Source: Methanomassiliicoccales archaeon
Lineage (GTDB): Archaea; Thermoplasmatota; Thermoplasmata; Methanomassiliicoccales; UBA472
Direction of reading: 5' to 3'
Assembly: GCA_038740345.1 (NCBI GenBank)
Contig: JAVYMA010000007.1
Location: 1 to 64,000 of the forward strand
Length of the DNA: 64,000 bases
Each line of letters begins with the position of its first letter. The first letter of the stretch is position 1. Both the position numbers and the translations under genes were made by a program. Positions 26,312 to 35,431 of this stretch are shown here, in pieces. The notes under the pieces were generated by a model. That model was not told the DNA's origin, made no database searches, and was given only the letters and a program-made list of their open reading frames with translations.

Positions 26312-26959
26312 ATGTCCGAGCAAAAGCAGCAAGCGAGCCCTGCAGATGACGAGGCCACACAAGGCCCATCTGGCAAGGGATTGTATCATTATATTGAGGA
26401 TGCCTGGAAGAATCCCGATAAGACCTATGTGGGTGAGCTTCTGTGGGAAAGACTCATCCAATGGCGGAAAGAGGAGAACTTTTGCCGCGTAGAAAGGCCC
26501 ACCCGTCTGGATCGGGCACGAAAACTCGGATATAAGGCTAAGCCAGGCATAATAATAGTTCGTGGCCATGTGCGCCGCGGTTCCCTGCAGAAGCGCAAGA
26601 TACGCCGTGGACGACGCGCCAAGCGCAAAGGTATGAATAAGATAACCATGGAGAAGAGCTTACAGAGAATCTGCGAGGAAAGGGCCGCCAAGCGCTACCC
26701 CAACTTGGAAGTGCTCAACTCGTATTGGGTAGGCGATGACGGGAAGAATGTTTGGTACGAGGTCATAATGATTGACAAGCACCATCCCGCCATTAGGAAT
26801 GATCCCGTGTACGCATGGATCGCCGAGCCTCAGCACAAGGGCAGGGTGTACCGCGGGCTCACGAGCGCGGGCAAGCGCGGCCGGGGTCTCATGAACAAAG
26901 GAAAAGGGGCTGAGCGTGTAAGGCCCTCTATCAGGGCGAACGAGCGCAAGGGCAAGTAA
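26312..26959 (+). CDS. rpl15e: Large-subunit ribosomal protein L15e
   Basis: The archaeal/eukaryotic ribosomal protein L15e: 215 residues, against about 190-200 usually, the extra length being an N-terminal tail ([18 protein letters not shown]) before the conserved [17 protein letters not shown]. Family motifs are [27 protein letters not shown]-like (residues 71-97), [20 protein letters not shown] and [19 protein letters not shown]. The ATG is preceded by GAGGTG. The gene is alone, convergent with the THUMP-domain gene, which ends one base further on. Confidence 0.96.
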   Translation: MSEQKQQASPADDEATQGPSGKGLYHYIEDAWKNPDKTYVGELLWERLIQWRKEENFCRVERPTRLDRARKLGYKAKPGIIIVRGHVRRGSLQKRKIRRGRRAKRKGMNKITMEKSLQRICEERAAKRYPNLEVLNSYWVGDDGKNVWYEVIMIDKHHPAIRNDPVYAWIAEPQHKGRVYRGLTSAGKRGRGLMNKGKGAERVRPSIRANERKGK

Positions 26960-27817
26960 TCAAGCCTTAATGCGCTCCAATCTTTTCTCTATCTCCTTTT
27001 CATCCATGCCTACCAAGGGGAAGAAGGCTGGCACTCTTGCATCCACGGATTTAATTTTTTCGAATTCGTTGAGAGTGTAGCCAAAGACAATCGCCATGGC
27101 CCTGTGGCGTTTAGCTGCTTCTTCTATGTCATCATTTGTCATTATCTTCATCCCTGAATCCCATTTCCTGAGGAGATTAATCCCTGGGTCGTTCTCCTCT
27201 CCCATTGCCACCACCTTACATCCCCGCTTCATCAACAGCCAGGCAGCTAAGGCATCACGCTCTCCTGCTATTACTGCCAGCACCTTTCCTTGGCTACCAA
27301 GGGGAAGCCCTCCAGGTCCAGGAATGTAAGACGTGAAGATGTAGGCCTTATTGTCTCGAGCCTCGACGAAGAACTCCACATCTGGGGAGTCGAGGTTAAC
27401 GCCCACCTCCTTCCACTGATTGGCCAAATATATGGCTGAGCCTAACTCCCTGGCCATATCCATAGAGGTGAAGGGGTGGTCCCCTGTACGTCGAGCTCGA
27501 ACAGCGAAGCTCTGACCCTGATGGAGAAAAGGCTGGGAGAATGAGGCGATAACGCTTTTCATCTCCTCCATATCGCTAGAGCAGCGCTCTGCCAATGAAA
27601 TCGAAGCGATACCGAAAACTCGTGAAAGCGCTTTTGCCGCCCTTTCCAAATCAGCTGTCTCTACGAATATGCGACCATGCTCTCTCAGCACCAAGCCCTC
27701 CAGGCCCGCGGCTGCCAGTGCGTTTAAAATATTATCCACCAACAAAGATTCGAAGCGTCTGCGCACGCTTTGGCTCTTGAGCCCGATCTCCGCATAACGC
27801 ACCAGTATCAGCTTCAG
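26960..27817 (-). CDS. ThiI-like THUMP protein with degenerate PP-loop
   Basis: The N-terminal 165 residues match the NFLD-THUMP part of ThiI (VRYAEIGLKSQSVRRRFE, then a THUMP domain with FAVRARRTGDHPFTSMDMA and YIFTSYIPGPGGLPLGSQGKV). ThiI thiolates U8 in tRNA through an ATP-binding PP-loop; here the SGGxDSP motif is replaced by AGERDALAA and no catalytic Cys pair follows, so adenylation is unlikely. The protein is about 285 residues against 380-480 in ThiI. A GTG start at 27802 is possible, but the CTG at 27817 has AGGTGA four bases upstream and yields the usual family beginning K-L-I-L-V-R-Y, so it is preferred. RNA binding without thiolation is the most likely activity. Confidence 0.78.
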   Translation of the reverse strand: MKLILVRYAEIGLKSQSVRRRFESLLVDNILNALAAAGLEGLVLREHGRIFVETADLERAAKALSRVFGIASISLAERCSSDMEEMKSVIASFSQPFLHQGQSFAVRARRTGDHPFTSMDMARELGSAIYLANQWKEVGVNLDSPDVEFFVEARDNKAYIFTSYIPGPGGLPLGSQGKVLAVIAGERDALAAWLLMKRGCKVVAMGEENDPGINLLRKWDSGMKIMTNDDIEEAAKRHRAMAIVFGYTLNEFEKIKSVDARVPAFFPLVGMDEKEIEKRLERIKA

Positions 27818-27931
27818 ACCATCACCTTTTCAAGTCTAAGGTCGAGGCTTCTTCTCTTTATCTTTATTCTTGTGCTCGTTATTTCGTGTGTTATGGATTC
27901 TCTTGTTTTGCATATCGCCATTGGCCCCTTT

Positions 27932-28243
27932 TCAATTTCCTGAACCCCTATGCAGAAGCTCGCCTACCTCCGCCTCGTGCATGTCTTGTAAGAAATCCAT
28001 AAGGAAGGTGTTTACCGCACGCTGGACTGCCACCACTTCATCGAATGTCATTCCCTCAGGGAAAGCCTCGTCCAAAAGCCTCCCAAAGCCTTCCATAACG
28101 GTCAGGAGCGCCTTCTCTTCCTCCGACATTTCCTCCAAGATATTTTGGAAGTTCGTTTGATCAGTGAACGCGGGATCAGCGGCTCGCTTTTCCTTTTTCA
28201 TCGTAGTTAGTAGTGCTGCCCCTTGGATATAACTATGCTTCAT
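27932..28243 (-). CDS. Small helical protein of unknown function
   Basis: A predicted 103-residue soluble protein, mostly acidic and helical (NILEEMSEEEKALLTVMEG and FDEVVAVQRAVNTFLMDFL). The sequence is protein-like and complete. Translation could also start at Met15 (base 28201). It shows no recognised domain. It is divergent from the TauE cluster and upstream of the ThiI-like gene on the same strand, 114 bases away, so cotranscription with the latter is possible but not indicated. Confidence 0.5.
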   Translation of the reverse strand: MKHSYIQGAALLTTMKKEKRAADPAFTDQTNFQNILEEMSEEEKALLTVMEGFGRLLDEAFPEGMTFDEVVAVQRAVNTFLMDFLQDMHEAEVGELLHRGSGN

Positions 28244-28256
28244 CTTAGGGTGGGGA

Positions 28257-29162
28257 TTGAGTCATACAAGGATATCGACGCACAGGAGGAACTCATTGAG
28301 GAATGATTATCTAACTGATACAGGATTCACACTCATGGAGCCGCTGACGGCTCTAGGGATCATCCTCTTCGCTTCCTTGGCGGGTTTAATAGGATCCCTC
28401 TTGGGTTTGGGAGGCGGCATAATAATCGTGCCAGTGTTAGCGCTGGTTTTCAGATATTCTATGCAGCAGGCCATAGGGACAAGTCTCATGGCTGTGATAG
28501 CCACATCGATAGGTTCATCCTCGAAGTATGTAGGGCAAGGACTCAGCAATGTTCGGCTGGGATTAGTCCTAAGCACAGTAACTTCCTTAGGAAGTTTGAT
28601 AGGTGCACTCTTTGCGGTATACATGGATCAACGTTTGCTGGCAGCCGTTTTCGCGTGGGTCCTTCTTTACACCGCTTTCTCCATGACCCGAGAAAAGAGC
28701 GAAGAAGCGGTCTGCGCCTCCTATGATTGTGGGGTTTTGGATTTGTCCTGCGCCTACAAAGAAGGGGACCGTGATGTTGAATATGCAACACGAAATTTGG
28801 GCAAGGGAATGCTGGGATCGCTCACGGGAGGGGTACAATCCGGTATGTTGGGCGTAGGGGGAGGGGTTATTAATGTACCAGTCATGAGGCTGTGGATGGG
28901 AGTGCCCTTGAGGGCAGCTTGCGCCACCTCTAATTACATGATAGGCCTCACTGCCCTGGCAGGGGCCATCGTCTACTATCAGTTCGGGCTCATCCAGGCG
29001 CTTCTTGCCGCAGTGGTGGCCATCGGCGTTTTCCTAGGCGCAGTGGCGGGGTCTAGGCTCTCTTGCCGTGTCCAAGGGAGGACCCTAAAGCTGGTCTTCT
29101 CCGTCGTCCTTGTTTCTGTGGCGGCGCTCATGGCGCTAAAGGCCCTGGGGGTGATGCCATGA
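28257..29162 (+). CDS. TauE/SafE-family membrane transporter
   Basis: A probable 8-helix permease of the sulfite exporter TauE/SafE family, about 275-300 residues. The duplicated signature is GLGGGIIIVPVLALVF in the first half and GVGGGVINVPVMRLWMG in the second. Such proteins export or import sulfite, sulfonates or other organosulfur anions. The start is uncertain: TTG 28257 follows GGTGGGG, but the conserved region begins at ATG 28335 (MEPLTALGII), so the protein may be 275 residues. It overlaps the DUF1634 gene by ATGA; this TauE-DUF1634 pair is common and implies joint function. Confidence 0.9.
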   Translation: MSHTRISTHRRNSLRNDYLTDTGFTLMEPLTALGIILFASLAGLIGSLLGLGGGIIIVPVLALVFRYSMQQAIGTSLMAVIATSIGSSSKYVGQGLSNVRLGLVLSTVTSLGSLIGALFAVYMDQRLLAAVFAWVLLYTAFSMTREKSEEAVCASYDCGVLDLSCAYKEGDRDVEYATRNLGKGMLGSLTGGVQSGMLGVGGGVINVPVMRLWMGVPLRAACATSNYMIGLTALAGAIVYYQFGLIQALLAAVVAIGVFLGAVAGSRLSCRVQGRTLKLVFSVVLVSVAALMALKALGVMP

Positions 29163-29512
29163 TTGCCAGGGCCCAAGCAGATCATATGCTCAGGAATGCC
29201 CTAAGACTCACCCTGAGGGTTGGCATGTGCATGAGCATTGCGCTGCTAGTTTTGGGAATCGTTATGTACCTGTCATTCGACGGTGAGCCAGGGGCAACCC
29301 TAGGACTCTTTCAGGCTTTCGAGGCCGCTTTGGCCGGCAAGGCCATAGGATTTCTTTCCTTGGGCCTCCTGACATTGATAGCCACCCCCTTGGCCGGGGT
29401 GATCGTGGCCTTGGGGGTGTTCCTGCGAAATCATGACTGGAGATTCGCGGCTGTCGCCTTGGCTTGGCTAGGAGTGGTGGCACTAGCCATATTCGTGAAG
29501 GTGCTGACATGA
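29159..29512 (+). CDS. DUF1634 membrane protein
   Basis: A 117-residue protein with three predicted membrane helices (about residues 17-39, 59-82, 92-115). The layout and position directly after a TauE homolog are those of DUF1634, a probable accessory subunit of TauE transporters. Initiation at ATG 29159 overlaps the upstream stop (ATGA), and its own stop overlaps the next start, so the three-gene cluster is translationally linked. The function has not been established. Confidence 0.8.
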   Translation: MIARAQADHMLRNALRLTLRVGMCMSIALLVLGIVMYLSFDGEPGATLGLFQAFEAALAGKAIGFLSLGLLTLIATPLAGVIVALGVFLRNHDWRFAAVALAWLGVVALAIFVKVLT

Positions 29513-30024
29513 GCGAAATCCTCGAAGAGGGGGTGATTTTCCGCGAAGTACAGCGGCTACGGCAGCCATGGGTGTTGGCCATTGTCTTCGGGATCACCTT
29601 AATGGCCTGGGCCATGGCCTTCAGCCAGCTCGTCCTGGGCGTCCCCCTGGGCAACAATCCTGCCACAGACTGGCAGATGGTCGTGATCCTAATGCTGGTG
29701 GGGGTGCTGTTCCCTGCCTTCATCCTATCGTTGGAACTTAGCGTAGAAGTGCGCAGGGACGGCCTCTTCCTTCGCTACCGACCCTTCCATCGCAAGTATA
29801 TCGACCTGAAGCTTAACACCGTGGTCAGCGTCCAGGCCATGACCTATCGCCCCTTGAGGGACTTTGGAGGTTGGGGGATCAGATATGGGCGCGGGGGCAC
29901 CGCCTACAGCATGAGCGGTAACGAGGGAGTACAGCTCACCTATCCCAAGAACAGGCACATAATGATCGGGTCGCTGAGGGCCCAGGAACTGGAGATGGCG
30001 ATAAGAAGCGTGATGAGGAAATGA
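29509..30024 (+). CDS. DUF6141-like membrane protein
   Basis: The 171-residue protein begins SEILEEGVIFREVQRLRQPW and has two hydrophobic segments (about residues 22-44 and 56-78), then a soluble beta-rich part with VRRDGLFLRYRPFHRKY and RGGTAYSMSGNEGVQL. This arrangement corresponds to small membrane proteins annotated DUF6141 (PH-like domain). It overlaps the DUF1634 gene by four bases. It may be an accessory factor of the transporter; no activity is known. Confidence 0.68.
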   Translation: MSEILEEGVIFREVQRLRQPWVLAIVFGITLMAWAMAFSQLVLGVPLGNNPATDWQMVVILMLVGVLFPAFILSLELSVEVRRDGLFLRYRPFHRKYIDLKLNTVVSVQAMTYRPLRDFGGWGIRYGRGGTAYSMSGNEGVQLTYPKNRHIMIGSLRAQELEMAIRSVMRK

Positions 30025-30073
30025 GCCTTGAGCGCTGCCATCGATTGAGATAATTTCATATCCTCGCTTAGAG

Positions 30074-31411
30074 GTGGGGGGCGAGGGATGGGAAAGGGTG
30101 CAATCGAAACAGGGAGGCGACCGCTGGTACTATACATTCCTGCCATACAATGTCGCAGGGGGCTCCACCTCGCCTATGATCCCTCTCTTCATCACCGAGG
30201 GGTTAGGAGGCACAGTGGCCCAAGTGGGTCTGGTGGGAGCTATCTCTTCCATGGCCTCTGTCCCGGCTAATGTGCTTTGGGGCAATTTATCGGACACCCT
30301 GAGGAAAAGGAAGATCTTTGTCCTCATCGGCTTTCTCGGTATGGCTATGGCCCTCATGCTCATGGGATTGAGCATGGATATGGGGACATATTATTTCGCC
30401 AATTTCGTGCTTGGCGCAATAGCCGCTGCCGCTGCCCCTGTTAGTACTGTAATCATATTGGAGTCTTTCAAAAAAGAAGAATGGGCAAGACGCATTGGTG
30501 ATTTCAGCAAAGTAGGAGGCGTAGGCTGGGTACTTGGGTTAATTCTTGGGACCGTTTGGCTCCAATTGGCAGCTAATGATGGTACCACGGTCACTGCTAT
30601 GCGCGGCCTCTTCATCACCGCGGCAGCGCTTGCATTGGCCTCGGCGTTTTTAGCGCTCAAATGGGTACCAGAGCCTACATCGAAGGTGGAAAGACACGAG
30701 ACCTTGGAAACGGTTCCTCCTCATAATATCCTTCACTTCGAGAGAGGACGCTACACGCCAACCAAGGTCCTTCACATCCTAAGGATGAGCGCACATAATC
30801 TCTCACCTAAAAATTTTCCCTTAACTTTGAAAATCTATTACATCGTGATACTCCTGGCTTTCACTGGCTTCCTGACATTCTACACGGCCTTCCCCATATT
30901 CCTAAAGCGGGAGCTTGGTCTAAGCGTCTCCGAGGTCTTCTTGATTTATTTGGCCAGTAGCGTTACTTCCGCGCTTACGTACTCTCTCGCGGGAAAGTGG
31001 ACGTCCAGATTCGGTGGTAAGAAAGTGCAGATCTTGGCCTTCTCAGGTCGAGTTTTTCTCTTTCCCTCAGTCTTCCTTGTTACGGTGATAGGATTTAGTT
31101 CTCTCCAGCTTTTGCTCATCTTATGCATCTTGCACTCGTTGATAGGCATGTGCTGGGCTACTCTGAGCGTGGCAGGATCGACCATCGTTTCAAATATCGC
31201 TTTGAAGGAGTTCAAGACTGAGTCGCTTGGTGCATACAACGCTATGATGGGGGTAGGAACTATTGCGGGATCGCTCATAGGCGGCCTATTGGCTGAGTTC
31301 TTTGGGTATTCCACCGCCTTCCTTTCAGCCTCTGGTTTCGTACTCGCCGGATTGATATTGCTATTTTTTACAAATGTGGAAAAGGAAAGGAAAGATGGTG
31401 GGATTCAATAA
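30074..31411 (+). CDS. Major facilitator superfamily permease
   Basis: A 445-residue protein with about 12 transmembrane helices and the loop 2-3 motif NLSDTLRKRKIFVLIG (a G-x-L-S-D-x-x-R-K variant). A larger hydrophilic loop after helix 6 (about residues 195-255, PTSKVERHETLETVPP) is the usual central MFS loop. The second half repeats the pattern (LAGKWTSRFGGKKVQILAF). The substrate is not predictable; drug or sugar efflux is typical for such sequences. The start is uncertain (GTG 30074 or GTG 30098). It follows the DUF6141 gene by 49 bases. Confidence 0.9.
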   Translation: MGGEGWERVQSKQGGDRWYYTFLPYNVAGGSTSPMIPLFITEGLGGTVAQVGLVGAISSMASVPANVLWGNLSDTLRKRKIFVLIGFLGMAMALMLMGLSMDMGTYYFANFVLGAIAAAAAPVSTVIILESFKKEEWARRIGDFSKVGGVGWVLGLILGTVWLQLAANDGTTVTAMRGLFITAAALALASAFLALKWVPEPTSKVERHETLETVPPHNILHFERGRYTPTKVLHILRMSAHNLSPKNFPLTLKIYYIVILLAFTGFLTFYTAFPIFLKRELGLSVSEVFLIYLASSVTSALTYSLAGKWTSRFGGKKVQILAFSGRVFLFPSVFLVTVIGFSSLQLLLILCILHSLIGMCWATLSVAGSTIVSNIALKEFKTESLGAYNAMMGVGTIAGSLIGGLLAEFFGYSTAFLSASGFVLAGLILLFFTNVEKERKDGGIQ

Positions 31412-31433
31412 TTAATTACTGTTACTGTAATAA

Positions 31434-31883
31434 CTAACTCCGTAAAGCGCCTGCGATCCTGCGACCAAAATTCACTGCCTTTTCCTCAGCGCCTTCGGAG
31501 AGAGGTCCCTTCATGCCCTTTACCCCGAACCACTCAGGAGGTAATACTATGACTACACCAGCGCCCTCCATCATCTTGCGGAGTTTGTCCGCCGCACCCT
31601 TTCCCACCCTTTCGAATCTGGTGTCGAAAGCCGTGCCTTTCTTTCCCGCAGCTCCAAGAGCTATTCCAGACTTGAGCGCTCGCTTTACGCTACCCATGGC
31701 GGAGCCTACGTGAGTTGGCGAGCCAAAAATCCAAGCCTCTGCGGATTTTAAATCCTCAGCTGTCACAGATGCAGCTCTTTTAATCTCTACATCAGCTCCA
31801 ACTTCCTTCATCCCTGAAGAGATGGCACGGGCGATCTTCTCGGTCATTCCCGTTTTGCTATCATAAACGATTAAGGCTTTCAT
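31434..31883 (-). CDS. Flavodoxin-family protein
   Basis: About 149 residues with a flavodoxin fold: MKALIVYDSKTGMTEKIA carries the FMN phosphate loop (S/T-K-T-G-M-T), and IFGSPTHVGSAMGSVKRAL is the second flavin-contact loop. It ends with a helical segment after VVIVLPPEWFGVKG. It probably acts as a low-potential electron carrier in the cytoplasm. The start at Met3 (31883) fits the family. The gene is a single unit convergent with the MFS permease gene. Confidence 0.92.
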   Translation of the reverse strand: MKALIVYDSKTGMTEKIARAISSGMKEVGADVEIKRAASVTAEDLKSAEAWIFGSPTHVGSAMGSVKRALKSGIALGAAGKKGTAFDTRFERVGKGAADKLRKMMEGAGVVIVLPPEWFGVKGMKGPLSEGAEEKAVNFGRRIAGALRS

Positions 31884-31889
31884 GAACAA

Positions 31890-32261
31890 TCCCTCTTTAC
31901 ATAACCGCTGTATGCATTTATGGCCCTTTTCCTAAATATGTTCTGCTTTACTTTCTCCTCTTCTTTCTTCCATAATTTTATAAAATAAATAAAATTAAGA
32001 GCGAAGCGTTCCATAATTTATTGCCAAGCCAACTAATTTATTCTTAGGAAAAATAGCAATACAATTTGTTTGCACTGGTCATCTCCCATTATTTTAGGAG
32101 AGGTCTCTGTCTTCATATATTTCTAGCCTCCATATATGCGCATTGTTTGACTTGCAGAGTCAGGTTTCCTCAATTTTCGGGATAAACAACTCTGGAGACG
32201 TGATGAGGAGACTAATTTACCAATGATGTCCTACCCAGTCAGCCAACGAAGAAAAGAGGAA
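31890..32261. other. Intergenic, no gene seen
   Basis: Stop-rich, AT-rich sequence of 372 bases with poly-A and poly-T stretches (for instance 31975-32000) but without a gene or recognisable RNA. It contains the promoter side of the flavodoxin gene (minus strand). Confidence 0.35.
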
Positions 32262-32349
32262 TGGTGCAGGGAGGAGGATTTGAACCCCCGAACGCCTACG
32301 CGATGAGACCCTGAATCTCACACCGTTGGCCAGGCTTGGTTATCCCTGC
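32262..32349 (-). tRNA. tRNA-Leu (anticodon CAG)
   Basis: On the minus strand the acceptor stem GCAGGGA pairs with TCCCTGC; the anticodon stem TGAGA/TCTCA encloses loop TTCAGGG with anticodon CAG. A long variable arm (TCGCGTAGGCG) is the class II hallmark, and the T arm contains GGGGGTTCAAATCCTCC. Discriminator A is at 32265 and CCA is encoded (32262-32264), unlike the other tRNAs in this window. It is divergent from the histidine kinase. Confidence 0.96.
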
Positions 32350-32564
32350 ATTCGCTTGCGGAGGTGGAACATAATCTCTGCATACTAAAACCTTGCCCAT
32401 CTTGGGATGGGTGATCTTGATCTTCAATTGTTATATCTCTGTCGTCGCTATCCGAGGCCCAATTTTCGATGTTATCAGATTTGGTAATCCAGTGCTTCCC
32501 TCTTATAATTCCCAAAGATATTTTCGAGGAGCAACAGTCCCACGTTTGCCTGAAGGAGCGAGCC

Positions 32565-35291
32565 ATGAAGAAAGGAAAGGTGTGGGAAAGTGTTCGATTC
32601 AAAACAATAGGCATCGCGGTTTTAATAGTAATAGGCCTGATTCTGGCCGTTTATATACTATCGTCTAGTATAAATATGGCTAACTTCGAAAGATTGGAAA
32701 GAGATGAGCTTGAAAAAAACCTAGAACGTCTCTCCCGTTTAATAGAGAGAGACCTAGACTCGATAGGGGCCATGGCAGAAGACTGGTCCAATTGGGATGA
32801 TGTATATTATTTCGTTGCCACCAGAGAACCCGATTTCATAGAGACCAATATGGGGCAATCGACTTTGGATTACATGGGTTTGGATCTAATAGCCTTCTAT
32901 GATAAAGATGGATTCCTAGTTTATCAAGAGTTATTTGAGCAAGGAATTCTAGAGGATGAAGAGGTTAGAAATGCCTTTAATCGCAGCCTAGCCTCCCAGA
33001 TGATTCCAGATGGTTACATAATAACCAAAGTGTTGGCAGGGGAGGAAACCACAGGAATGATGGTAGTTAACGACGAAATCCTTTTGATGTCTGCCAAACC
33101 CATCTTGACCAGTTTGGGAGAGGGGCCGATCAATGGCGTCCTTTTAATGGGTTTAATTATGGATGATGAGCGACAAGGGACATTAAGCGATCTCCTGGAA
33201 GCTTCGGTCTCTTTCTTTACCATAGATTCCCCCAAACTCTGGAGCGAGCTCGGTTCAGAGGCAATGGAAATACTCAATCAAACAGGATCTGCTAACCGCG
33301 TAAAAGGTAAAGATGCTATAGCAGGATATATGCGCCTTAACGATGTTTATGGCTCGAATATCGTTGTGATCAGGGCAGAGGTACCTAGAAGCATCTATCT
33401 TCAGGGACAGGCTAGTCAGAGTTTACTATTACTAGCGTTGAGCTGTAGTATCGCCCTGTTTGGCGCATTCACCATCGGGTTAATGGAGACATGGGTGATC
33501 TCCAGGATAAGCAAGCTAAGTAATGAAGTAAATGAGATAGCAGAGAGCGGCGACACTTCCCGGCGAATAGCAGAGAATGGAAAGGACGAGATAGGTGAGC
33601 TCAGTAGCAACATAAATGCGATGCTTACAGCATTGGAAGATGGACAGCGTCAAATGATGGAAATGGAACGCACCGGCAGGGAAAAGCTTGAAAACCTGGT
33701 GCGGGAAAGAACTGCTGAGCTGCTAGAATCCAATCGCGCCCTTTCCAGAGAGGTGGAGGAAAGACAACGCACAGAAGAAGAGTTACGTCAGAGTGAGAGT
33801 CGCTATAGAGCCGTAGTGGAGGATCAAACAGAACTTATTAAAAGAACTCTTCCAGACGGAACTATCACTTTTGTGAACCAGGCTTTCGCCAGATATTATT
33901 CTTCTACCCCTCAATCCTTGATAGGCACAAAATTCTCCCCGGAGATGCCAAAAGAGGATGCGGAGCTGGTGAGTTTTAGTTTACAAAGCATCACTTCCGA
34001 TCGACCAGTCGTTTCTTATCAGCATCGAGTTCTGTTGCCAAAAGGGAATGAAGTTTGGCAACAGTGGACCTCCAGGGGCATTTTTGACGGTTCTGGAAAG
34101 TTACAGGAAATACAGAGCGTGGGACGAGACATAACCGAACGCATAAGATTCGAGCAGGAGATGCTCCGTACGCAAAAGCTAGAGTCCTTAGGTCGCCTTG
34201 CTGGGGGGATCGCGCATGAATTCAATAACATTCTTACCTCCATAGTAGGAAATATAACCCTAGCAAGAATGGAGAAAAGCACTTCTCATGAATTAGAAAG
34301 AAGACTCCAGGATGCAGAAAATTCCGCCTTGAAGGCTAAAAATCTAACTCAACAGTTGTTGACCTTCGCGCAAGGAGGTGACCCGATCAAGGAAATTTCT
34401 GATGTGACCGCTTTGGTTAAGGATTCCGCTGATCTGCTCACTAGAGGTTCAAATGTGACTCTTGTTCTAGATCTTCCCTCTGATCCATGGATGGTTGAGA
34501 TCGACCCAGAACAAATGCGACAGGCGTTAAACAACATCATCATCAATGCCATAGAGTCCATGCCTGAGGGTGGAAAATTGCTCATATCCGCACGGAATCT
34601 TGTCATCGAAGGCTCAAATGAACTTAACCTTCCCCCTAATAACTACATCATGATCGAATTCTCCGATGAAGGGCACGGCATCCCAGAGAACGAATTGACA
34701 AGGATTTTCGATCCATTCTTCACCACCAAAAAAGAGGGGAGCGGGTTGGGTTTAACCGTTGCCCTTTCGATAATAAGGAAGCATGGTGGCCATATAACCG
34801 TTGATTCTCAAGTTGGCAGAGGTTCAACCTTCAGGTTGTATCTTCCCGCTGTAAAGAAAACTTCACAAGAAGCCCCTCTTTTAGAGTTAAAAGATAAAAA
34901 TTGTGTTAGAATTCTGCTCATGGACGATGAGATAAGCATTCTCGAGATCGTATCGGAACTCTTAACCGCACTTGGATACGAGGTGGATTGTGCCCGGAAT
35001 GGTGAGGAGGCTTTGGAGGCATATCAAAGGGCGCAAAAATCAGGGAAAGGTTTCGACCTGATTCTGATGGACCTAACCATTCGTGGAGGAATGGGTGGCA
35101 GGGAGGCTATAAGGAAGCTTCGTGAATTGCATCCCGAGGTCAGGGCCATAGTCTCCAGCGGCTATTCCAACGACCCAATCATGTCAGACTTCAGGAGTCA
35201 TGGTTTTGTAGGGGTTTTACGAAAACCTTACACATTCGAAGAACTGAAGGATGCGATTTCCTCAGCACTTGAGGCGAAGATACCAGAATAG
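32565..35291 (+). CDS. Membrane hybrid histidine kinase (CHASE4-HAMP-PAS-HisKA-HATPase-REC)
   Basis: A 908-residue sensor kinase. In order: transmembrane helix (about 12-32); extracytoplasmic CHASE4 sensor with WSNWDDVYYFVATREPDFIE; second helix (about 285-305); HAMP; coiled coil (to about 410); PAS (about 415-535); HisKA with GGIAHEFNN (His551); HATPase with NNIIINAIESMPEGG, DEGHGI and GSGLGLTVAL; and REC with LILMDLTI (Asp836). The start at ATG 32565 has GGAG about seven bases upstream; longer starts add a hydrophilic extension. The 3' end lies 140 bases before ppk, so it may sense the membrane or phosphate state and control the polyphosphate genes; no separate response regulator is next to it. 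Confidence 0.93.
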   Translation: MKKGKVWESVRFKTIGIAVLIVIGLILAVYILSSSINMANFERLERDELEKNLERLSRLIERDLDSIGAMAEDWSNWDDVYYFVATREPDFIETNMGQSTLDYMGLDLIAFYDKDGFLVYQELFEQGILEDEEVRNAFNRSLASQMIPDGYIITKVLAGEETTGMMVVNDEILLMSAKPILTSLGEGPINGVLLMGLIMDDERQGTLSDLLEASVSFFTIDSPKLWSELGSEAMEILNQTGSANRVKGKDAIAGYMRLNDVYGSNIVVIRAEVPRSIYLQGQASQSLLLLALSCSIALFGAFTIGLMETWVISRISKLSNEVNEIAESGDTSRRIAENGKDEIGELSSNINAMLTALEDGQRQMMEMERTGREKLENLVRERTAELLESNRALSREVEERQRTEEELRQSESRYRAVVEDQTELIKRTLPDGTITFVNQAFARYYSSTPQSLIGTKFSPEMPKEDAELVSFSLQSITSDRPVVSYQHRVLLPKGNEVWQQWTSRGIFDGSGKLQEIQSVGRDITERIRFEQEMLRTQKLESLGRLAGGIAHEFNNILTSIVGNITLARMEKSTSHELERRLQDAENSALKAKNLTQQLLTFAQGGDPIKEISDVTALVKDSADLLTRGSNVTLVLDLPSDPWMVEIDPEQMRQALNNIIINAIESMPEGGKLLISARNLVIEGSNELNLPPNNYIMIEFSDEGHGIPENELTRIFDPFFTTKKEGSGLGLTVALSIIRKHGGHITVDSQVGRGSTFRLYLPAVKKTSQEAPLLELKDKNCVRILLMDDEISILEIVSELLTALGYEVDCARNGEEALEAYQRAQKSGKGFDLILMDLTIRGGMGGREAIRKLRELHPEVRAIVSSGYSNDPIMSDFRSHGFVGVLRKPYTFEELKDAISSALEAKIPE

Positions 35292-35431
35292 TGACATAGG
35301 AAATTTTGGATAATATTCCAGAGTATTTCTTCCAGCTTTTCTAGAAGATGCTAGTGATGAGTAGTAAAGAAACAGATGTGAAGGAAATTAGAAATACGAA
35401 ATTTTACAAAAGCCATAAAGGAGATGAGTGC

